In this document: piece by piece, positions 20,411 through 26,989 of the stretch | Layout of the letters: each line of letters starts with the position of its first letter | Position numbering within the stretch: the stretch's first letter is position 1 | Assembly (NCBI GenBank): GCA_015680685.1 | Contig: MNCI01002657.1 | Span: forward strand, 541,450-568,438 | Direction: 5' to 3' | DNA from: Gnetum montanum | Taxonomy: Eukaryota; Streptophyta; Gnetopsida; Gnetales; Gnetaceae | Length of the DNA stretch: 26,989 nucleotides | Program-made: the position numbers and the translations under genes | Notes under the pieces: generated by a model | Seen by the model: the letters and a program-made list of their open reading frames with translations, nothing else | Told to the model about the DNA's origin: nothing | Databases searched by the model: none

Positions 20411-22954
20411 TTGTTCCAGTTAGTTACGGTATGCGTTAACATAACCAAATGTGTTAAGATCTGTTGGACTGGAGGGTGCTCCGAAGTGTTAGATGGTGGA
20501 GGAGTGTACATGGGCTCAACCACTTGTTGTTGCGAGAGTTTGTCTAGGCTTTTGGTTCTGAAGAAAGGTCTCTCTTTTTACAGTTATCAGAACCAGTAGT
20601 AGGTTGAATATCTACAGCTCTCATAGCGTGATGTTGCTGCGGTTGAGGAGGAAGTTCCCCTTGCATTATTGGAGCAAGAGGTGTTATGGGAACTACTACT
20701 GGTGGAAGATGTGCGGATGGATTAAGAGGATGGTGTGGGTATGGAGTTTCTCCCGGAGGAGAAGGAGTTCTTCTGAAGTACTCCCGAACTTGGTGGTGAT
20801 AGTGGAGAGTTGAGTGACTCATAGAGTCACTTGGAGAAATCGGTTGTTGCACATAATATTCATAAGGATCAGGATACCGGTAAGGGTACTGATGTTTTGG
20901 CGATGGCATCCCCCATGACTGTGGGTATTGCCATTGCTAATGTTTTCCGATGGGTTTTGGGGGAGTTCCACTTGGATAATACGTTAAAGGTTGGTGAACT
21001 GCCTTGGGTTACCTTGGGGATAAGGTAACCTTCGGGGTGTCTGCCATAGGTTGAGTCTTGGATTAAGTGCATACACCCCAGACTCTTGTAGATGTGAGAT
21101 AATTGGAAAACATCCCTTAGGATGGTCATAGTTGTAGATCTCACATCCACTGTCATCGTCTAAATCCAAATCCACAACCACATCAGAGTTAGTGATTTTT
21201 CCCTTACCCTTGTTATGTGCAGGGCCTAAATCTCTCTGCTTTGTCTCAGCTTTGTTACTACTTTGTTCTGCCTTAGACTCTTCTACAATTTTTAGGATGG
21301 TTTCAATTTTAGAGTCTAAGGAACTCCATACGTCATCTACCTTAGCCACTATTTCTGTTATTAACTTTTGAATCGGCAATGTTTTTCTGTTCACCAATTC
21401 TTTGATTAGTGACTCATCCTCTTCATCGCAAAATTTCACTCCCTTCTTTCGAAGGGAGGGATCACGGTTGTATTCTTCCGCACTTTCCATTTTTTGTAGC
21501 TCACCTTCTTCTTTTTCTACTTGCTCAAACAAGCGATGAACTTCATGGGCTCTAAGTTGTGAGAGTCTCCCTTGGGCATAAGTCCCAAGGGTTCTTCTCA
21601 TTTCATGCCTTAGCCCATCCACGATGTGGCGAAGTTGATCCTACTGAGCGTACCCATGGCCCAGGCAACGATGTAACAATGTGTAGTAGCGAGCCATGGC
21701 AGCATTCAAGGGTTCATGAGTACCTTGCTTCTAGCCTTGGATCTACTTATGCAAATTGGACACTCTGGAGTACGTTTGATACTTCTCGTTAAACAGTTCT
21801 AGCATTGTACTCCACCTTCTAATGGTTTCTGGTTCTAAGGACTGGTACCAGCTCTCTGCTTCCTTGGTGAGTGTCCTTGGGAATAACTTAAGTTTTTTCC
21901 ACTCATTTTCTATATTCTGCAAGGAACAGGCATCATGGAATGCCTGTAAACGATTTTGCAGATTAGCATTGTATCCCCCTTCAAATCGTGGGATATTTTT
22001 CATCTCTAATCGTTTGATCCGACTATCTTTTAAATGCCTTGTGGAAATCCTAATTTCCTTCGTTATGTCAAGCATACTTCGGGTTGCGAGTAGGAGCTCA
22101 TCATGATGATCTCTTTCATGAAGCCTGTCATGTCTACGTTGTTCCCTACTCTCCCTATGTCCTTTCCCTTGTCCTCTCTCTCAACTTTCCTGTCAAGGTC
22201 TCTTGTTTTGTCTACCTTTATCCTCTTCATTGTGTTCATGATGGTTGCACCCAGATGTGAAAGGAGAGGGTGAGTGATGGGATGAAGGAGAAGAAGAAGG
22301 AGAACCATCGCCATGACGATGTTTCTTGCCTTCTCTTCGGTTGCTACAGCCCCGATCGTGGTGACGATCTAAGTGCCCATCCTTAGCATGAGTGGTTATC
22401 CCCTCTGTGAATAGTTGGTGTTCACAGGCATCAGAACCATGGTTATGTATCATTGATCATAGGTTCTGATACCCAACCTCCTCCTCATCATTATGAGGGA
22501 AAACATCATTTGCTAAAGAACCCATTATAAGGGGTTCCTCATCTCCTATTTTGCTAAGGACGTGCAGACCTGTGCCCTTCAGTAGTGTATGTTGACTCTT
22601 CTGCCTAGCGTCCCTCATATGTTGTGCTTCTGTGGGATAGTAATCCCTTGAATCAAAGTCTTCCGCAACGTATTCTGCATACAATTCTATCATGCCAATC
22701 TGTGCCAAAGCACAGAAAATCATGTTAGGGACTGCCCGATCTGAGGGTAACACAATGTTACCTTGCAAATCTCTCCAACGCATCCATTCATCTTGATGGA
22801 GAATAAAAGTAAAGTTGGGGATATACTCATCTAGATGAGTATATGTCAACTTATATTGTTTAGGACTTGGCTAATTTCGGTTATGTGTTTTATGTTGCCG
22901 ACTATCTCGTGTATGGTCCGTAGGTGGTGAGTTGCTCTTATGAGAAGAAGGCAT
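20411..22954 (-). pseudogene. Ty3/gypsy gag polyprotein of the minus-strand element
   Basis: A single frame runs from the ATG at 22954 to about 20986, broken mainly by in-frame stops (TAG at 22873-22871, TGA at 22459-22457 where Arg fits, TGA at 22195-22193, and stops after 21745). In order: an N-terminal domain (22849-22460), a basic His/Ser/Arg-rich stretch (22453-22195), and the capsid core (22075-21743) with IPRFEGGYNANLQNRLQAFH, EAESWYQSL and ELFNEKYQTY, the Retrotrans_gag pattern. A charged coiled-coil-like segment follows (21622-21200, HEVHRLFEQVEKEEGELQKM, IETILKIVEE). A frameshift near 21000 leads into a Pro/Tyr/Gln-rich linker (20909-20544) joining the protease. No zinc knuckle was found. 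Confidence 0.85.
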
Positions 22955-23080
22955 TTTGATTTATCGGTGTGCTAATTTCACCATTATAAAATTTTTCTAT
23001 TAATTAACCCGAAGGTTCGTTTAGGCTCCCAACGATGTGAGCGATATCCTTTATGATCTATTCGGTGCACAAACACTTAG

Positions 23081-23098
23081 TCCCCGACAACAGCGCCA
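23081..23098 (-). promoter_or_regulatory. primer-binding site, tRNA-Asp type
   Basis: The minus strand reads TGGCGCTGTTGTCGGGGA, one base beyond the end of the 5' LTR (LTR ends at 23100). It differs by two transitions from the plant tRNA-Asp-complementary PBS TGGCGCCGTTGCCGGGGA used by Athila/Tat-type elements. Both changes are C-to-T on the element strand, as expected from methylcytosine decay. Confidence 0.85.
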
Positions 23099-23099
23099 A

Positions 23100-23932
23100 T
23101 GATGAGTGGTGAGGTATCCCTACACTGAACCATACAAAACGAGCGTAGCATGCATGATATGGTTGAACTCTACAGACTAAATTCCTACATGCCCCATGGA
23201 AAACTTGGTGTTAATCATTCGTTGTCTTCCTAGACTTACTTATAGTTGTCACAGTGTATGGTTAATTAAGTCCGAGGTATATGATTGTTATGGTCTTTTC
23301 AATGTTTTTTTCCTATGCTATTGAGGTGAAGGGTTGAGAAACTAGCTAACTCTAAATAATGAACTAATTCTAAACTACCTAGTGTCAGCATCCGTTCCCA
23401 CTTACCGTACACACCCTGAACTATGCAATCGTAGCTACCAAATGCTAATCGTTACTGGAATCACCACGCGTAACGCACGTGTTCGAAGTGGTCGTACTGA
23501 GACATCTAACTAGCCTAAACGTAATGAGCATATGTTCCTTGACTAACCGTACACATCCTTAGATGCTCATAATCAAGTCGTACTCATTCCGCATTCTAGG
23601 AGTTGAGGGTGAGAGAATCTAATTGCGATGAGCAGCCGATTCCTTGATTAGCCGTACACATCCGTAAATGCTCATAATCAAGTCGTACTCATGTCGTGCT
23701 ACTGCAGGGTAATAAATAATAGGTAGGAAATAATAGGTAAGAAATAACAAGTAATAAAATCCTATTCCATGCACTACAAGGTTTATCCACAAAGCTCNGA
23801 TGGCAGACCGCGATATCACATATGCGATATCGCAGGGGACGATGCGATATCACAGGGGACGATGCGATATCGTGGCGGCCGCGATATCGTGGTGGCCACG
23901 ATATTGCAGCTTATGCGAATCCCATCTCATCA
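23100..23932 (-). repeat. 5' LTR of the gag-PR gypsy element, with an internal gap at N 23798
   Basis: It is the partner of 16739-17701, with the same termini and the same 51-base internal duplication (23537-23587 and 23642-23692). At the single N (23798) the counterpart of about 17435-17616 is missing, including the TATA box. To the right of the N it is about 50 bases longer than the other copy because of extra GATATC repeat units. Confidence 0.95.
23811..23908. repeat. GATATC-rich tandem repeats in U3 of the 5' LTR
   Basis: Five GATATC palindromes and one GATATT are arranged as repeated GCGATATCGCAGGGGACGAT units (about 20 bases), followed by GCGATATCGTGGCGGCC-type units (17 bases). The other LTR has only two GATATC and one GATATT in the same place. 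Units are CpG-rich and palindromic at the core, so they could be promoter-upstream protein sites; this is inferred. Confidence 0.8.
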
Positions 23933-23937
23933 CCTAG
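23933..23937. repeat. target-site duplication CCTAG, right copy
   Basis: It follows the LTR end TCATCA directly and matches 16734-16738. Confidence 0.9.
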
Positions 23938-24377
23938 TGCATTATTTTGAATAAGTTCATCAACTAATTTCGTTAGCTTGCAAGGAAAGATATCAAACTT
24001 GTTAGATGTACAATAGCATCAAAATCAAACACACATACTTCTTAGATATGCAAAAGTGATGGTAGGAAATAAGATAAAACCTACAACTTGTTTACATATA
24101 TATGCTTTAGTTGAGTTACATTGTAGAAGCATATTGTAGAACAACATTTCGGAAAGGCATTGATCTATCCACCAATCCTAATTAATGCTTAAAACTACTA
24201 TTAACTAGAATAAACTCTCAAAATATCCTTATATTGGTCATATTAGTGTAATATAGAAAAATGATTATACTTAGGTAGATAATTGATTGTAAAAATTCAA
24301 AAAATTGATTGCCAATTTATATAGCTTGAATCATATGTAGTTATTATATTTTGTCACAGTGCAACATTTTTTCCAAA

Positions 24378-24400
24378 AAGAAGAAGAAGAAGAAGAAGAA
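24378..24400. repeat. (GAA)n microsatellite
   Basis: About seven uninterrupted AAG/GAA units in AT-rich DNA. Confidence 0.9.
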
Positions 24401-25354
24401 TGATTGTCAAACATGTGAAACTTAACAACCAAAAGATTAACCATAATTTTAGAAGTCATGGGGAAAGAAATTTTGAAAGTATTCAACAAAAAGTTTCAAT
24501 TTAATGGCCAAATAGTTTCTTATAAATTTAAAAATGTTGCAATAAAGAGTCACCTAATAAAAATAAATTGAACTTTTTTAAGGCAACTTTTTCAATGATT
24601 GAATTTTATTCACAGGTACACTATTCAACATGATCTATACATATCATGAATTTTCTCTATGTGTGCATATGTATGAAAACATTTTTTGGTAGGTAAAATG
24701 AAGATTCTATTACTATAGATTTTGGATTACAACTAGGAATTTCTTGGAATTTGAGTGATTTTCCAAGCATCATGATAAGTGAATTTTACATAACCATAAC
24801 ATCCAAAGAAATAGAAAATACTAAAATAATCATACAAATGGTGCCAACCCATCCCTTATCTTTATTTGATACTCTAAATCTGATTCTACATGCCACATCG
24901 TTTTTTGGCCTTTTAATGTGAAACCATTATACTTCTCGTTTACTTTAAACTCTCTCAAGACTTTGCGATTTTCCTTATCACCTATGATAGTTATTTGCAA
25001 GTTTTATTACAATGCATTATATACCGTTGATTCATGTCCTAATTACTCATAAATGTTGTAAGAAGAGAAAAAACAAGCAGTTAGAACAAAGTAAGACTAA
25101 GGCTTAACATATCATTTTAATTTAGAAAAACTAGGAGTAATGCTACAAGCTAACTAAAATGACAAGAATGAAATTTTATTGATTATCATTTATTAGTGCA
25201 CTAAAATTCAAAGTCCTAATTGGAATTTATTTAAGAAGCATGGAAGTGAACATGGCTATTGTCTCAACACAATTTTATAGTAAGAAAACTCATAAATACA
25301 ATTCATAGCAATTCACAGGTAACTTCAAAGAGACTTATAACTCAAGTATCCTCT

Positions 25355-25413
25355 CTCTAACACATACATATGTAAAAATTGAAAAATGACTCTAACACAT
25401 ACCTATGTAAAAA
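25355..25413. repeat. 24-base direct repeat, 35 bases apart
   Basis: CTCTAACACATACATATGTA and four following A bases at 25355-25378 recur at 25390-25413 with one mismatch. Confidence 0.8.
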
Positions 25414-25755
25414 CAAAGAAAACTAAAACATGATGTAGGAAAATCCCAAATAATGTAAGGCCTATATAGAATTCCAAGTTTGATAGAAGCAACTTGGATG
25501 CCATGGATTTCATAGTATTTCAAAGTTGTGCACTCTACTATGGTTTTGTGAATGAAATACAGATGCTTGTAGCGCTACATAGAAATTCATGTCTCCGAAG
25601 TTACCCATACAAGATACTATCCAAAAAGCTTTTGAATATATTAAATGAAAGTGAAACATTGGAATATAGAAATTGACTATGCATTCAATTGAAGTGGTCT
25701 GTGATATCTTATGTGTTATTGTTCGACTCATATCATATTGCTACTTTTTACATTG

Positions 25756-25822
25756 GTAGCTACATCCATTAAAATTCATGCATACCTTTCATATCAGATA
25801 GTTACATCCACTAAAACTCATG
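25756..25822. repeat. 25-base direct repeat, 42 bases apart
   Basis: Bases 25756-25780 (GTAGCTACATCCATTAAAAT...) and 25798-25822 match at about 21 of 25 positions. Confidence 0.7.
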
Positions 25823-26579
25823 TGCCATTTTGTAAAGTCTAAGGCAACTTTGTCACAAGTCAAAGACTGGAAACCTCAATTGCATAGAATCATTGCAAAA
25901 ATTGTAGCTACTCTAAATCAATGTGCTCTTTTCTCAAAATTACAATCAAGCACTTGATCAGGCACTTAATTGTTACTTATTCAATCAGTGTTCAAGATCA
26001 TGAAATCAATTATTCAACCTAATAATTAAGCATTATTATTTCATTTTACTTTTCATTGTTACTATGGTTTTATAAATCAAGCTTATTTAAAATTATTTGA
26101 CTAACTTACATTTGTGTTGTAAATTATCTTTGTTGTCCATTTATAACATGGTATGATAATGCTAATTTTTTTATTTTCCCTTATTAGAAATTTTCACTAT
26201 AAAACATTGATCATAATGTGGATATAACTAAATTGCACAAATCACTAAAAGCTAGAAATAAATCAAAAACTGACCTCCAACCATTGATGCTCTTGTTTGG
26301 ACTACATGAGCATGTTTTGAAGAGTGTTTTGGATTCTTCTATCACACTAACTCTCAACAACAATGGTGTATGCAAAATCTAAGTGTTTGTTATAGGGACG
26401 AGAAAGCTATAATAATGTCATCTTCTAGTACCTGTTTGTTCTCCCATCAAGAATATTTTATAGGTTTGAAAATTAGTTACCAAGGATTAATGTCTAGTTT
26501 AGATGGGAAATATGAGATCATTCTTATGAAAATTTTTACAAGAAATTTTATTAGTTTCAAATTTGAAACTATTTTTTTT

Positions 26580-26745
26580 CATAACATGTAAATAGTCACA
26601 TTGAAACTTTCCATAACTTGTAAATGGTCACATTAGAACCATTTACTTTTCATAATGTATAAATGTATATTGAAACTTCCCATAATACATATACAATTAC
26701 ATCGAAGCTTTCCATAGCACGTAAATGGTTACATGCTGCTACTTA
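26580..26745. repeat. degenerate 32-bp minisatellite, five units
   Basis: Units beginning CATAA/CATAG start at 26580, 26612, 26651, 26681 and 26713 and follow the pattern CATAACNTGTAAATGGTCAC then ATTGAAACTTTC. Spacings are 32, 39, 30 and 32 bases. Confidence 0.8.
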
Positions 26746-26989
26746 GTTTCCATATTTAACCTTATATTCATCAAACCCAACATTCAAGAAATAAATACAT
26801 GAATCATGGTGATAGTTTCTCCAAATGTGAATATTTTCTTCCATGTATTACAATGTATTATTTCTCAAACTTAAGTTCTTCTATGGTTACTAAACTTTAT
26901 GAATAAACCCAATGTTTATTCTAGGTTCTAACATATGTAAATATTCTCTAATAACTATATGTGCAAATTGAATATGAGAAAACATCACA

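Larger units (their letters stand above)
16739..23932 (-). mobile_element. complete but non-autonomous Ty3/gypsy element (LTR-gag-PR-LTR), about 7.2 kb
   Basis: Two direct repeats of 963 and 833 bases with termini TGATGA...TCATCA enclose the element, flanked by the 5-bp duplication CCTAG. A tRNA-Asp-type PBS lies just inside the right LTR and a polypurine tract just inside the left LTR, so it reads right to left. The internal region encodes gag and an aspartic protease; the 2.2 kb after the protease contains no RT, RNase H or integrase homology. The protease sequence and PBS resemble the Athila/Tat branch. Mobility would have needed enzymes from a relative. The LTRs differ at roughly one base in nine or ten by eye over the first 440 bases, so the insertion is old. 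Confidence 0.92.
23938..26989. other. AT-rich flank without a recognisable gene
   Basis: No frame exceeds about 73 codons and none has a recognisable motif. Small repeats are present and listed separately. There is no sign of LTRs, transposase or RNA genes. Confidence 0.6.

Noticed and set aside
23769-23954. Short frame across the N at 23798
   Set aside because: It is formed by the GATATC repeats and the gap.
1-26989. tRNA, rRNA or organelle-derived insertions
   Set aside because: I found no cloverleaf-like tRNA, rRNA core words or plastid/mitochondrial genes; the only tRNA-like match is the PBS at 23081-23098.

Overview
The window is a graveyard of plant LTR retrotransposons; I recognise no intact gene and no host gene. 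It suggests the nuclear genome of a seed plant with a large, repeat-rich genome. Ty3/gypsy elements of the Tat/Athila type and a Ty1/copia element are nested or abutting. The tRNA-Asp-type primer-binding site is typical of plant Athila/Tat elements. The decay looks like that of heavily methylated plant DNA, with CpG loss and many CAG-to-TAG stops. A conifer or other gymnosperm fits the heavy, old decay, but I cannot prove the species.

Layout. (1) 1-2691, minus strand: the 5' end of an LTR element that runs off the left edge, with a putative LTR, a TATA box, a cluster of CpG-rich hairpins upstream of it, and a broken Pro/Gln-rich gag-like frame. (2) About 2990-11220, plus strand: an old Tat/Ogre-like gypsy element in the order gag, CCHC-like motif, protease, a 3.2-kb non-coding gap, reverse transcriptase, RNase H and a second (archaeal-type) RNase H; integrase is missing. 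The gap holds at least 12 tandem units of about 186 bp and ends in an excellent 3' splice site. (3) About 11220-12620: non-coding, probably the 3' end/LTR of element 2. (4) 12621-15493, plus strand: a Ty1/copia remnant from mid-integrase through RT and RNase H to a putative 3' LTR. (5) 15494-16733: AT-rich DNA without genes. (6) 16739-23932, minus strand: a complete LTR-to-LTR gypsy element with 5-bp target duplication CCTAG, PBS, gag and a protease, but no RT, RNase H or integrase. (7) 23938-26989: AT-rich flank with microsatellites and minisatellites, continuous with (5) before element 6 inserted.

The pieces do not form one working pathway; they are layers of insertions of different ages. 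Element 6 is non-autonomous and would have needed RT and integrase from a relative. The layers differ sharply in CpG content: the left element is CpG-rich, while the 186-bp array has almost none.

The most promising signals are the 186-bp array inside a probable retrotransposon intron, the CpG hairpin cluster in the left element's U3, and four exact copies of the polypurine-tract 11-mer inside the gag-protease element. There are also two probable assembly artefacts at the single N bases (8832 and 23798).
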